Source: Candidatus Equicola faecalis
GTDB lineage: Bacteria; Bacteroidota; Bacteroidia; Bacteroidales; Bacteroidaceae
Direction of reading: 5' to 3'
Assembly: GCA_018065185.1 (NCBI GenBank)
Contig: JAGHTU010000022.1
Location: 61,305 to 125,304, forward strand
Length of the DNA stretch: 64,000 nt
Made by a program: the position numbers and the translations under genes. Shown here piece by piece: positions 42,291-53,300 of the stretch. Within the stretch, counting starts at the first letter, position 1, and each line of letters starts with the position of its first letter. Below the pieces are notes generated by a model. The model saw nothing but the letters and a program-made list of their open reading frames with translations. It had not been told where the DNA came from and searched no databases.

Positions 42291-43661
42291 ATGGAATTTG
42301 TAGATAGAAAAACGGAGCAAGAAAGACTTGCCAGACTATTGTCTAAAAAAGCTTCAGGGTTTGCTGTTGTCCGAGGACGAAGACGCGTGGGGAAGTCAGA
42401 GCTCATCAAGCATGTTCTGACCGAAAAGGATATTTATTTCGAGGCGGACAAGACAGATGCCGCCACACAGATGTCCAATTTGAGTTATGTAATATCTCAT
42501 ACCTTTGAGGGGTTCAGCGATGCGGAATACAAGAATTGGCGTGCATTGCTCACAGCATTGAACCACAGGGTCACGGAGAAGATAACCCTATGCCTTGATG
42601 AATTTCCTTATTTGGTGGAAAGCGACTCGTCACTTCCTTCCGTCATCCAGACACTTCTTGATTCGGATAATCTAAAATACAACATCATTCTTTGCGGTTC
42701 GTCGCAAACGATGATGTACGACCTTACCCACGATGAGGCATCACCCTTGTTCGGCAGAAAAGAGGCTGATTTCAAAATCGGACCAATCAGGTTGCCATTT
42801 TTGCAAGAGGCTTTGGGGCTTGATGAAATAGAGACTATAGAGAATTACGCCGTTTGGGGAGGCATACCCCGATACTGGAAACTTCGTGAAGATTCTTTTT
42901 CCCTTAGAGAAGCGATAGACGAGCACGTCCTTTCCACATTCGGTGCTTTGTATGAGGAGCCTTATCACCTGTTCAAAGACGACCTCAAAGACATAGTCAA
43001 GACCGCAACAATCATGATCATTGTAGGGGGAGGAGCCACACGACTAAAGGAGATAGCAGCAAAGTGTAATGAACCGGCAACCAATCTTTCAAGGCCTTTG
43101 GCAAAATTGATAGATCTTGGTTACTTGGAAAAAGACATCCCTTTCGGAGTATCGGTAAAGGACAATAAGAAAAGCTTGTATCGCATTGCAGATCCGCTGC
43201 TGAATTTTTACTACAGATTTGTGCCTGCCAATAGGTCATTCATAGAGTTAGGCAGAACAGAAATCATAAACCGCTTGCTGAATCAAAGGTTGCCAGAGGT
43301 GACCGGATATTGGTGGGAAAGAATATGCCGCGATGCCGTGACTGGTAATGTCATTAACGGAATCACATACACCGAAGCAAGAAGGTGGTGGGGGCAAGTG
43401 CTCATAGATGGAGTATATAAAGATGTAGAACTGGATGTCGTTGCAGAGTCTTTGGACAAGAAGCACATACTGATAGGAGAATGCAAGTGGACTGCAAGCG
43501 AGAATGGACGCCTGCTCACTAATGAATTGCTGAAAATCGCAACAGCTCTTCCGTTTACGAAAGACAAAAAGTTGGAAATAGTTCTCTTTACCAAAGTCAC
43601 TCCGGTTGAAGATATAGGAAATTCTATCCTTCCGCAGAAAGTCATAGAGCTCTGTAGATAG
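42291..43661 (+). CDS. AAA ATP-binding protein with DUF234-like C-terminus
   Basis: FVDRKTEQERLARLLSKKASGFAVVRGRRRVGKSELIKHVL (Walker A), ITLCLDEFPYLVE, C-terminal KHILIGECKW nuclease-like motif. Confidence 0.88.
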   Translation: MEFVDRKTEQERLARLLSKKASGFAVVRGRRRVGKSELIKHVLTEKDIYFEADKTDAATQMSNLSYVISHTFEGFSDAEYKNWRALLTALNHRVTEKITLCLDEFPYLVESDSSLPSVIQTLLDSDNLKYNIILCGSSQTMMYDLTHDEASPLFGRKEADFKIGPIRLPFLQEALGLDEIETIENYAVWGGIPRYWKLREDSFSLREAIDEHVLSTFGALYEEPYHLFKDDLKDIVKTATIMIIVGGGATRLKEIAAKCNEPATNLSRPLAKLIDLGYLEKDIPFGVSVKDNKKSLYRIADPLLNFYYRFVPANRSFIELGRTEIINRLLNQRLPEVTGYWWERICRDAVTGNVINGITYTEARRWWGQVLIDGVYKDVELDVVAESLDKKHILIGECKWTASENGRLLTNELLKIATALPFTKDKKLEIVLFTKVTPVEDIGNSILPQKVIELCR

Positions 43662-43721
43662 AGTTACAATCTACCTTGTAGCAATCCGTTTTAAGTTTAT
43701 TGCTAAAATAAGTGCGAAAAT

Positions 43722-43752
43722 TTTGTAGTAAACTGAAAATGTTGTACTTTTG
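43722..43752 (+). promoter_or_regulatory. Bacteroidetes-type promoter for infC
   Basis: TTTG (43722-43725), 19-bp spacer, TACTTTTG (43745-43752), just upstream of infC. Confidence 0.7.
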
Positions 43753-43774
43753 CGCCGTTTATTAGGAATATTAG

Positions 43775-44464
43775 ATGGGAAAAAAAGACGACTTAAAGAA
43801 CCAATACCGAGTGAATGAAGCCATACACGTGCGCGAGGTGCGCCTTGTCAGCGATGGTGGGGCAGAAGTGATGCCTACGTATAAGGCTATGGCTATGGCA
43901 AAGGAACAGGGTGTGGATTTGGTTGAGATTTCGCCAAATGCCCAGCCACCGGTATGCCGTCTTATTGACTATTCCAAGTTCCTCTACCAGCAGAAGAAAC
44001 GTCAGAAGGAAATGAAGGCGAAACAGGTGAAAGTGGAAGTCAAGGAGATTCGTTTCGGTCCGCAGACTGATGATCACGACTATAACTTCAAGCTGAAGCA
44101 TGCCATTGAGTTCCTCAAAGAAGGAAACAAGGTGAGGGCTTATGTCTTCTTCCGCGGTCGTTCTATTCTCTTCAAGGAGCAGGGTGAGGTGCTTCTCTTG
44201 CGTTTTGCCAATGACCTTGAGGAATACGGCAAGATAGAGAGCATGCCTAATCTGGAAGGCAAGAAGATGTTTCTTTATGTGAGTCCGAAGAAAGCTGGTC
44301 AGGCAAAGAAATCACAGCAAGCCACTGACAGAGCAAAGGAAGAAGCTAAGCGCAAAGAAGAGGAGAAGGCTCAGAAGGAAGAGCAGGCAGTGCAGAATTC
44401 AGTGTTGGCAAACGCCAAGATAAGTCCTGAAGCACTTGCCCGTCTGCAAGCAGAAAAAGAATAA
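43775..44464 (+). CDS. infC: Translation initiation factor IF-3
   Basis: [59 protein letters not shown]. Confidence 0.97.
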   Translation: MGKKDDLKNQYRVNEAIHVREVRLVSDGGAEVMPTYKAMAMAKEQGVDLVEISPNAQPPVCRLIDYSKFLYQQKKRQKEMKAKQVKVEVKEIRFGPQTDDHDYNFKLKHAIEFLKEGNKVRAYVFFRGRSILFKEQGEVLLLRFANDLEEYGKIESMPNLEGKKMFLYVSPKKAGQAKKSQQATDRAKEEAKRKEEEKAQKEEQAVQNSVLANAKISPEALARLQAEKE

Positions 44465-44534
44465 ATAGAATAATGCGGCGCGCCGGGTATATGCGTTGTC
44501 GCATGAGTAATAACAAATATAAAAATTAAAAACA

Positions 44535-44732
44535 ATGCCAAAAGTAAAAACAAATTCAGCAGCGAAGAAAAGATTTCGCTTTACTGGGACAGGCAAGATC
44601 AAAAGACGTCATGCCTATCATAGTCACATCCTGACTAAGAAAACAAAGAAGCAAAAACGTAATCTGGTGCATACGGCTATCGTAGATCCTTCAAACATGA
44701 AACAGGTGCGCGACCTGCTCAATTTACGTTAA
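44535..44732 (+). CDS. rpmI: 50S ribosomal protein L35
   Basis: [44 protein letters not shown]. Confidence 0.97.
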   Translation: MPKVKTNSAAKKRFRFTGTGKIKRRHAYHSHILTKKTKKQKRNLVHTAIVDPSNMKQVRDLLNLR

Positions 44733-44769
44733 TTTCTTTAATGTCTAACATCTAAAAACGTAAAGAACT

Positions 44770-45117
44770 ATGCCAAGATCAGTAAATCACGTTGCTTCAA
44801 GAGCAAAGAGAAAAAGAATATTGAAACTCACTCGCGGTTATTATGGAGCGAGAAAGAATGTCTGGACAGTAGCAAAGAACACATGGGAGAAAGGTCTTAC
44901 CTATGCTTTCCGTGACCGTAAGGCAAAGAAACGCAATTTCCGTGCTTTGTGGATTCAGCGTATCAACGCTGCTGCACGTATCGAGGGTATAAGTTATTCA
45001 GCATTGATGGGTAACTTGAAGAAAGCAGGTATTGAGATTAACCGTAAGGTGCTCGCTGACCTAGCAATGAATAACCCAGAAGCATTCAAGGCTATCTGCG
45101 ACAAGGTAAAGAAGTAA
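44770..45117 (+). CDS. rplT: 50S ribosomal protein L20
   Basis: [70 protein letters not shown]. Confidence 0.97.
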   Translation: MPRSVNHVASRAKRKRILKLTRGYYGARKNVWTVAKNTWEKGLTYAFRDRKAKKRNFRALWIQRINAAARIEGISYSALMGNLKKAGIEINRKVLADLAMNNPEAFKAICDKVKK

Positions 45118-45141
45118 GATAAGTATTATTGAATAATGAAG

Positions 45142-45175
45142 AAGGGCTGCAATAAATAGTTGCAGTCCTTTTCTT
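45142..45175 (+). terminator. Intrinsic terminator after rplT
   Basis: AAGGGCTGCAA-taaatag-TTGCAGTCCTT followed by TTCTTTTCTT. Confidence 0.75.
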
Positions 45176-45241
45176 TTCTTTGTGAGATAATTTCGTTTGA
45201 TTTTCGTAACTTTGTCTTCAGTAAATAAAAACAATAAATAT

Positions 45242-45721
45242 ATGGCAATAAGATGTAAGGCCTCCATGTGGTTTGAGGCAAAGGTTAGTTATGAGATGAT
45301 GGCAGAAGAGGGTATGATGAAAACCGTGAAGATGGAATTTGTCATTGATGCCCTGACGTTTGGTGAAGCAGAAAAGCGCGTTATGGAAGAAGCCAGTGCT
45401 TATGCTTCGGGCGGAGTGAACGTTCTGACACTCAAAATTGCTACATTTAAGGAAATCTGTTTCTCTGATTCCGAAGAGGCAGACAAATGGTATAAGGTGA
45501 AAATCAATCAGGTCATCTTTGATGAGAAGTCAGAAAAGGAGAAGCATACGATGATTAACATCCTTGTTCAGGCTTCATCTCTCAAGAATGCACAGCAGAA
45601 TACTGAGGAATATATGCACGGCAGTCTGGCAGACTATACTATTGCATCCGTGACTGAAACAAACATCTACGATGTGCTGGAGTACACAACTATTGAGGAT
45701 GAAAAGCCGATGGCAGACTAA
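45242..45721 (+). CDS. DUF4494-type protein
   Basis: MAIRCKASMWFEAKVSYEMMAEEGMMKTVKMEFVIDALTFGEAEKRV; ATG at 45242 preferred over the track start 45197, which lies in the promoter region. Confidence 0.75.
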   Translation: MAIRCKASMWFEAKVSYEMMAEEGMMKTVKMEFVIDALTFGEAEKRVMEEASAYASGGVNVLTLKIATFKEICFSDSEEADKWYKVKINQVIFDEKSEKEKHTMINILVQASSLKNAQQNTEEYMHGSLADYTIASVTETNIYDVLEYTTIEDEKPMAD

Positions 45722-46389
45722 TATGCTCGCTCTCCGAATATTCGTGTGCCGATTCTTACCATAGTGCTGTGGCATGAGATGGCTATTTGATAGTCGCTAC
45801 TCATGCCCCAGCTTTTCTCCTTGAAATAATCTTCATTCGGGAAAAACTCCTGTTTTATCTCATCGAAGAATTGTGAGGCTTTCATAAATTCGCTCCGTAT
45901 CTGTTGCTCATCATCTGTGTTTGATGCCATCATCATCAAGCCACAGATGCGTACGTGTCGGCATCCTCTCCATAGTCCATCCCGCAACATTGTCCTACAT
46001 TCCTCCATGCTGAATCCTGTCTTTGCCTCTTCCTGTGCAATATGCAGTTCCAGCAATACGTCAATTGTCCTGTCACAGATGTGAGCCTCCTTTTCTATCT
46101 GTAGCATGAGACGTGTGGAATCCACCGATTCAATCATTGTCACGTAGGGGATAATCTGTCGCACCTTATTGCGTTGCAGATGTCCGATAAAGTGCCATCG
46201 AATGTCTTTAGGTAATGCCTGTGCTTTTCTTGCCATTTCCTGTGCATGGTTCTCTCCAAACACACGGCAACCAGCATCGTAGGCTTCTGCCACACATTCC
46301 GTAGGATGGTATTTGCTCACCGCCACCAACTGCACGCCATCGGGTATGGTGGCGAGCACTTCATGAAGGTTGTCTTTAATGGTAGGCAT
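45718..46389 (-). CDS. YggS-family PLP-binding protein
   Basis: LVAVSKYHPTECVAEAYDAGCRVFGENHAQEMARKAQALPKDIRWHFIGHLQRNK. Confidence 0.93.
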   Translation of the reverse strand: MPTIKDNLHEVLATIPDGVQLVAVSKYHPTECVAEAYDAGCRVFGENHAQEMARKAQALPKDIRWHFIGHLQRNKVRQIIPYVTMIESVDSTRLMLQIEKEAHICDRTIDVLLELHIAQEEAKTGFSMEECRTMLRDGLWRGCRHVRICGLMMMASNTDDEQQIRSEFMKASQFFDEIKQEFFPNEDYFKEKSWGMSSDYQIAISCHSTMVRIGTRIFGERAY

Positions 46390-46431
46390 GAAACAGATTT
46401 TGGGTTAAAAGGCGTCGGGCGAAATGAAGAA

Positions 46432-48240
46432 TTAATAAATCAGCATTTTCTTACCATTCCTGATGATAATCGTATGTCTCTTCGCTGTTGTCACACGTTG
46501 TCCGAGCAGATTGTAGGTTGCACCGTCACCAGTTTTTGATATTCTGTGTGATAGAATGGCAGATGGTGTTCCCCCGTCATATTTAAGGGTAATCTTTCCG
46601 TCTTCATGCTCCTGAATATCGGTGAGCGGACGACCAAGGTAGCCCTCTTTCGTGCTGTAGATATAACGATTGTTTGTTTTGTCGTACATGATGTCTTTGC
46701 TCTCGCTTCTCACTTCTGTCACTCCGAGAGTGCCAGGGTATGGGTCGGAAGCATGATGATTCATGTATTCCGTATTATTGTATGTAGTAGGGGTGTCCCC
46801 GTCAAAGATGGTTTCACCCTTTTGATAAGAGATTGCTACGTAACCGTCGGCAGGAACAAGTGTCATGGCTGTTGCACTCTTTTGGAAATGGTCCTCAGTA
46901 GTGTATCTGTCATTAGGTGTCATAGAGTGTCCGTTGTATGTGATGTCATACACCAGAAGCCCATGCCCGAGTACGGAGGCATTGCATCCTTTCTTCTGTA
47001 CGTTTTCTATTATATAATAATGTGTACCGTTTTTCTCTCCTTCGGGGAAGATGCGATAAGCCGTGCCACCTTTATCAGATAGTGGCAACAGCGAGATGTC
47101 GCAAGCCTCTTTCAGTGTGTCAATCTTCATCCAACCCATACATTCGCGCTCCCAAGCAGAGTAGGCATTAGGGTAGAGTCCGTTCTTTGTGTATTCGCCT
47201 CCGTCCATAATGTCCCAATACTCGTATGTCTGGTTGAGCATTCTCGCAACTGATGATGTGGAATAAAGGTCGGGCATTCCCATTGCGTGGGAGAACTCAT
47301 GACAGAAAAGTCCTATTCCAGCACAGTGTGGTGAAGGGTGGGACGTGGGCTTTTGTATCAGTTCGCAACTGATGCCTATCTTTTTTGTGCGGACTCCACA
47401 ACCTGTGTCATATTCAACCGTGGTGACTTTTGGCCACATGAGGTTTGTGATAGAGCTATTTGAACTCTGACTGTAACTGGCACAAATGAAAAACAATAGG
47501 TCGATGTATCCGTCGCCATCAGCATCGTAGTCTTTCAGGTTTACGCTGTCTTTGAATAGTGGTAACGCATCTTGAAGAAGTGCCGGTACGTTATCATTAT
47601 TAGCTCCATAATGCTCGATTTTCTGTGGTAGGCGTACAGGACCGACAACATCAAATCGTGGACGGAACTGTCCGAAACTCATCTCGTTGAAGTATTCTGC
47701 CACGCTGGTGTAGTTTTTCGCCAACGTGCCGTCTGCCAATTCGGGGTCTAATGAAGTGGCATTTAGATAACTGTCGAAGATGGCTTTCTCGTTCTGCCAT
47801 TTGAATGTAGAGTCTTGAAAATCCACCAGCACGACAAGTGTCTTTGGTGTCCCCATGTGAGGGAAATACCCTGAAGGCAGTGGTTCTTTCTTACTTCTAA
47901 CATCAGTCGTGAAACGCTTAAGGAATAGTGACATATTCTGTCGGTCTATTATCTCCTGTTCCTGTGCGGTGCGTTGGAGTCTGTCATGAGCCAGCAGACC
48001 ACTGTTTGTCAACATGCCTTCTGCGCTGACTCCTGCAATATAATAGTTCCCTTTAATGTTTATGAGGAGAGCACCATCTGTGGTGGTTTCATACACGCCG
48101 TTCTCATCGCCATGTGCGATGACGGTCAGCATCGTGCCGTCGCTTTGTCTAATAAACTGTGGTTCTGGGTCTGCCTTTGCTGCTGTGGCACTAAGGCTGA
48201 TTGTAACCAACATGATGAATGACAGGAAAATCTTTTTCAT
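46432..48240 (-). CDS. M6-family secreted metalloprotease with possible T9SS-type C-terminus
   Basis: CHEFSHAMGMPDLYS (HExxH); C-terminus YNLLGQRVTTAKRHTIIIRNGKKMLIY. Confidence 0.88.
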   Translation of the reverse strand: MKKIFLSFIMLVTISLSATAAKADPEPQFIRQSDGTMLTVIAHGDENGVYETTTDGALLINIKGNYYIAGVSAEGMLTNSGLLAHDRLQRTAQEQEIIDRQNMSLFLKRFTTDVRSKKEPLPSGYFPHMGTPKTLVVLVDFQDSTFKWQNEKAIFDSYLNATSLDPELADGTLAKNYTSVAEYFNEMSFGQFRPRFDVVGPVRLPQKIEHYGANNDNVPALLQDALPLFKDSVNLKDYDADGDGYIDLLFFICASYSQSSNSSITNLMWPKVTTVEYDTGCGVRTKKIGISCELIQKPTSHPSPHCAGIGLFCHEFSHAMGMPDLYSTSSVARMLNQTYEYWDIMDGGEYTKNGLYPNAYSAWERECMGWMKIDTLKEACDISLLPLSDKGGTAYRIFPEGEKNGTHYYIIENVQKKGCNASVLGHGLLVYDITYNGHSMTPNDRYTTEDHFQKSATAMTLVPADGYVAISYQKGETIFDGDTPTTYNNTEYMNHHASDPYPGTLGVTEVRSESKDIMYDKTNNRYIYSTKEGYLGRPLTDIQEHEDGKITLKYDGGTPSAILSHRISKTGDGATYNLLGQRVTTAKRHTIIIRNGKKMLIY

Positions 48241-48255
48241 ATAGTTCGATATTTA

Positions 48256-49839
48256 TTATTCTCTTGAAAAACTATGGTTGTTTACTGCTTCTGCACACCG
48301 CTCCCCATCTATTGCTGCCGACACTATGCCACCGGCGTATCCGGCACCCTCGCCACAAGGGTAGAGCCCTTTGATGTGTATGTGTGAGAGTGTCTCGCTG
48401 TCGCGCATGATGCGTATGGGGGCTGAGGTGCGTGTCTCAACAGCAATCATCACGGCTTCATTGGTGAGAAAGCCGTGACTTGCACGCCCAAATTGTTTCA
48501 TGGCTTCACTTAGCCGCTTCGAAATCCTCTCCGGCAACCAGAAATGCAGAGGCGAAGAAATCAACCCCGGTGCATAACTGCTTTCCGGCAGGTCGAAACT
48601 GAGACGGCGGTTGACGAAGTCTGACATACGCTGTGCTGGTGCGGTCTGTTTCATGTTGCCCTGTTGCCAACAGGTGGCTTCCAGTTCTTCCTGATAGCGC
48701 ATCATTGCAAGTGCATCATCGTTATCCGTGATGTCTTCCGGTCTTATCTCAACCACCATTCCCGAATTGCTCCAACGTGTGTTGCGCCCCGATGGACTCA
48801 TGCCGTTTACGACAATCTGCCGCTCGTCGGTTGCGGCTGGGATGACATATCCGCCTGGACACATGCAGAAGCTATATACTCCGCGTCCTTCTATCTGCGT
48901 GACGAATGAATATTCTGCGGCAGGGAGCCATCGTCCACGCCCTTCTTTACTGTGATACTGAATCTGGTCAATGAGGTGTGACGGATGCTCAAGACGCACC
49001 CCCACGGCAATACCTTTTGCCTGTAGTGTCACACCCTGCTGTTGCAACATGCGATAGATGTCGCGTGCGCTGTGACCTGTGGCAAGGATTACAGGTCCAC
49101 GAAAAGTACATTCTTCGTCCTGTTGCTCATCGTTGTGCCTGATTGCTTTTATGCCGACAACTTCCGTGTCGCGAATGAGCAGTTCCGTCATCTTTGTGCG
49201 GAAATGTACCTCTCCGCCACATCGGATGATAGTCTTGCGGATGTTCTCAATCACCTTTGGCAGTTTGTCCGTACCGATATGGGGATGTGCATCAGAGAGA
49301 ATGTCTGTATTTGCGCCATGCTGGCAAAAGACGTTGAGGATTTTCTCTACGCTACCGCGTTTCTTGCTGCGTGTATAGAGCTTCCCATCGCTGTATGCAC
49401 CCGCTCCACCTTCACCGAAACAGTAGTTGCTCTCGCCATCCACCCGTTGCTGACGTGTGATGAGTGCAAGGTCTTTCTTGCGCTCGTGCACGTCTTTTCC
49501 GCGCTCTATTACGATGGGTCTCCTTCCGAGTTCGATGAGATGCAGGGCAGCAAACAGTCCTGCCGGACCGGTGCCAACCACGATCACCTGTTTTTTCCCT
49601 GAAACGTCCTGATATTCTGTGCGCGAAAAGACCTCATCATGTGGAATCTCATTGATGAAGACTTCAGCTCTGAGATTGACGAAGACCTGACGGTGCCGTG
49701 CATCAATGCTTCTTCGGATTATGCGTAGGTGTGAGATGCTCTCCTCGCTGATGCCTTTCTCTTGGGCAATGTATGCTCTGAGATGCCTCTCATCGGCTGC
49801 CTGCTCAGGCAGAACCCGTATGTCATACGTCTGAATCAT
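48256..49839 (-). CDS. NAD(P)/FAD-dependent oxidoreductase
   Basis: KQVIVVGTGPAGLFAALHLIELGRRPIVIERG, GEGGAGAYSDGKLYTRSK. Confidence 0.88.
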   Translation of the reverse strand: MIQTYDIRVLPEQAADERHLRAYIAQEKGISEESISHLRIIRRSIDARHRQVFVNLRAEVFINEIPHDEVFSRTEYQDVSGKKQVIVVGTGPAGLFAALHLIELGRRPIVIERGKDVHERKKDLALITRQQRVDGESNYCFGEGGAGAYSDGKLYTRSKKRGSVEKILNVFCQHGANTDILSDAHPHIGTDKLPKVIENIRKTIIRCGGEVHFRTKMTELLIRDTEVVGIKAIRHNDEQQDEECTFRGPVILATGHSARDIYRMLQQQGVTLQAKGIAVGVRLEHPSHLIDQIQYHSKEGRGRWLPAAEYSFVTQIEGRGVYSFCMCPGGYVIPAATDERQIVVNGMSPSGRNTRWSNSGMVVEIRPEDITDNDDALAMMRYQEELEATCWQQGNMKQTAPAQRMSDFVNRRLSFDLPESSYAPGLISSPLHFWLPERISKRLSEAMKQFGRASHGFLTNEAVMIAVETRTSAPIRIMRDSETLSHIHIKGLYPCGEGAGYAGGIVSAAIDGERCAEAVNNHSFSRE

Positions 49840-49959
49840 GTCGCAAAATTAATATTTTTTATTCTATAAACACAATAGAATCATCACTCTAATTCTTTAC
49901 ATCGCGATGGAAAATGTAATATGGCGAGGAGCCTGCCTCGAGTCATGCTACACGGCTCT

Positions 49960-50124
49960 TTGAATATACGATGCTTCGAAGGCGAGCACTCGAAGCTTAG
50001 AAGTCAAACCAACAGAGCCTCCAACTTGTCGCGATGATTTTCCTAAATGATCACGATGATTTACCCAAATGATCACGATGATTCACTCAAATGATCGCGA
50101 TGATTCGTAGGCAACGATGCGAAG
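49960..50124 (-). repeat. Family 1 element, copy C
   Basis: Units at 50026, 50048, 50070, 50092 (22 bp each; TGATCACGATGATTTACCCAAA type), flanked by AAACCAACAGAGCCTCCAAC and GATTCGTAGGCAACG as in copies A and B; followed by hairpin AACTCGA-GGCT-TCGAGTT (50125-50142). Confidence 0.9.
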
Positions 50125-50355
50125 AACTCGAGGCTTCGAGTTAAAGAACCCGATTCTTTAAAGGGTAAAATCTGGTTTATGAATAGTTTTTTATTTTTTT
50201 GTCTCTTAATTCTTCTTTGCTTTTGTATGGCTGATGGGGGCAAAATCAGCAATAATAATATACAATATCAGAATGTTTTATTAAATTTGCACAATAGTAT
50301 ATACACTATTGGTGGGTAAGATATGAATAATAATAAACCTATAAGATATTAACAG

Positions 50356-53300
50356 ATGAAGAGAATCTATGTTTTTATGCTGTTCACATTGTTCATTTCT
50401 GTATGTGCAATGGCACAGCGAATTGGTATGGACCATCTCGGCAGAGGTCTTGTGGCTGTGAAGACAACTTCCGGAGTGTTCTGCTCGTGGAGAATACAGG
50501 GGGATGAGTATTATGATGTGCAGTATAATCTTTACCGTGATGGTACGAAGGTGAACGCTACTCCTTTGAATGTGTCGAACTATACGGATGCTGGTGGTTC
50601 GCAATCGTCGAACTATACCGTAAGAGCAGTGGTAAAAGGTGTGGAGCAGACGGCTTGTGATGCTGTCGGCGTGATGATGCAGAACTATCGCGAAATCGTG
50701 CCTAAGCACGACAAAACGCTTAAGGCAACATACGTGCCGAATGATGCCTGCTGTGCCGACGTGGATGGCGATGGCGAACTGGAGATACTGATGAAGTACG
50801 ATAACAGTCAGGAGATTGCAGCTCTCTTCCCAAAGGAAGGGTATCAGGGCGAATATACACTCCTTGAATGTCTGAAACAGGATGGTACGGTGCTGTGGTG
50901 GGTGAACTGCGGTCCGAATATGGGCGACTTCCAGAACAACGAGCAGAATATCGTCGGTTACGACTGGGATTGCGATGGCAGGGCTGAGGCTGTGATGCGT
51001 CTGTGCGAAGGTGCTGTGATACACGTGGCTGACGGCAAGGTCTTTACCGTAGGTGGTGAAGGGTGGACAAATTACCGCATACCGAAAGTGGAAGGTGGCG
51101 TAGAGTGGTTCACATACTATGGACGCGAATATCTGCTGTATGTGAATGGTGCTACTGGCGAGCCATATCAGTGTATTGACTACCCTTTGAAACGACTTGA
51201 AAATGGAGAGACGGATCTGAGTGCAGCATGGGGCGACGGTTATGGTCATCGTTGTAGCAAATTCTTCTTCGGTGCGCCATATCTGGATGGTCGCCATCCG
51301 AGTATCTTCCTTGCGCGTGGCATCTATACACGTCATAAGATGATTGCATACGATGTTGACCCACAGACACACGCACTCTCCGTGCGCTGGCAGTGGACAA
51401 ACAACAAGGCTGGTTCGCCGTGGTACGGACAGGGCTATCATAACTATTCTATTGCCGATGTGGACTGGGATGGACGTGATGAGATAATCTTTGGCTCAAT
51501 GGTGATTGACGATAATGGCAAGGGGCTCTCTACAACGGGGCTTGGTCATGGTGATGCACATCATGTGGCAGACCTTGACCCTTATCGTAAGGGACAAGAG
51601 TTTTTTGCTTGTAATGAGGCAGCTCCGGATAACAACTTTCGCGATGCGACAACCTCAAAGATATATTTCCGTGAGACTTCAACCAAAGACGATGCTCGTG
51701 CGATAGCAGGTAATTTCTCTGACTCATGGCCGGGCGCACAGGCTGTCTCATCACACTCTACTGGCGTGATAGGCCTTTCGGCTGATGCCAACGTTGCAAC
51801 AAATAAGAACGACATACAGCAGAACTTTCGCATCTATTGGGACGGCGACCTGCTGGAGGAAACCTTCAATGGTATGGGAACGCGCAATTCTGCTGGCGGA
51901 ATATGGAAATATGGTGCAGGGCAGATAGCAACCCTTACAGGTTCGCTGACAAACAACGACACGAAAGCCACTCCTTGTTTTCAGGGCGATGTGACGGGCG
52001 ACTGGCGTGAGGAAATCATCATGCGTACTGCTGCCAACAACATACGCATATATACGACAACCACACCTACCTCGTGGCGTAACTACTCGTTGTGGTACGA
52101 CCACCAGTATCGTAACGCCATGGTGTGGCAGATGTGTGGATACAACCAACCGCCACATACGAGTTATTTCCTTGGGCAGTTAGAGAACATTACCATTGCT
52201 CCACCGCCACTGACGATGCAGGGGCGTACTGAGGTAATGGATGGCGGAACAATCTCCGGCACAGGTGGCGACATCATCCTCTGCCAGATGAAAGATGCTA
52301 CGGTGAACGTGAGCGACGGTACTTCTCCACACGTAATGGTGGTAAATACACCATCGTGGGTGCAGGGCAACGCTCCGTCAGAAGCCACTACGAAAGATTT
52401 CCCTATATCAACGACATACATGAAACATACACTCACTGGCGGTGCATTCACAGGCGCTATGCGTCTGGTGAAGCAAGGAGATGGTGAACTCACCCTGCCA
52501 GCAGTCAACGAGACTTATACAGGACCTACGGAGGTGTGGGCTGGCGTGCTGAACTTTGACGGACAGATGCCGTCATCACGTCTGTGGCTCAACCGTTTTG
52601 CTATCCTGAACACTTCTGCTACTTACGGCAAGACAATAGAGATGAACTATGCTTCGGAGTTGCGCCCGGGTGGTGTGGACAAGAAAGGAACGGTGAGTGT
52701 GGATTCGCTGATTATGGGTTTCGGTTCACGTCTCGTGCTTGACATCTTCTCGGAGAATACGGATGCCGACCTGCTGAAGGCAAACGTGCTGAAGATAGAA
52801 CGCAAAGGGTGGAAGATGGGACCGAAATACCTTACACCTGTACTGGAGTTCCATGCACACGGCATCGGCGGTTCGAAGAAGATAGCATCTGGAAAATATC
52901 TTATTGCCGAAGTGGCAAAGATAGACGGCGATGTAAACGACCTGATAGTGGAAAACATTCCGCTGGCAAAATATTCGCTTTCATACGAAGACGGCAAACT
53001 CTACTTGAACATCGAGGCGTTGAGAGATGCTGCTGATGTGGTGTGGAGCGGTGCAGTAAATAACGTTTGGAATACGGCAGATGCAAAGAATTTCCTTTTG
53101 GACGGAAAGGAAAACTACTTTGTGCCGTCAGACAGAGTGACGTTTGACGATACGGCAAACAATACGTCCGTACAAGTGCAGGGTGCTGTCTATCCTGCAT
53201 CGGTGGTGTTCAACAACAATACAAAGACCTATACGATAGGTGGTGATAGTATCATCGGTGATGCATCGGTGACGTTCAATGGTGCTGGTACGGTGAATAT

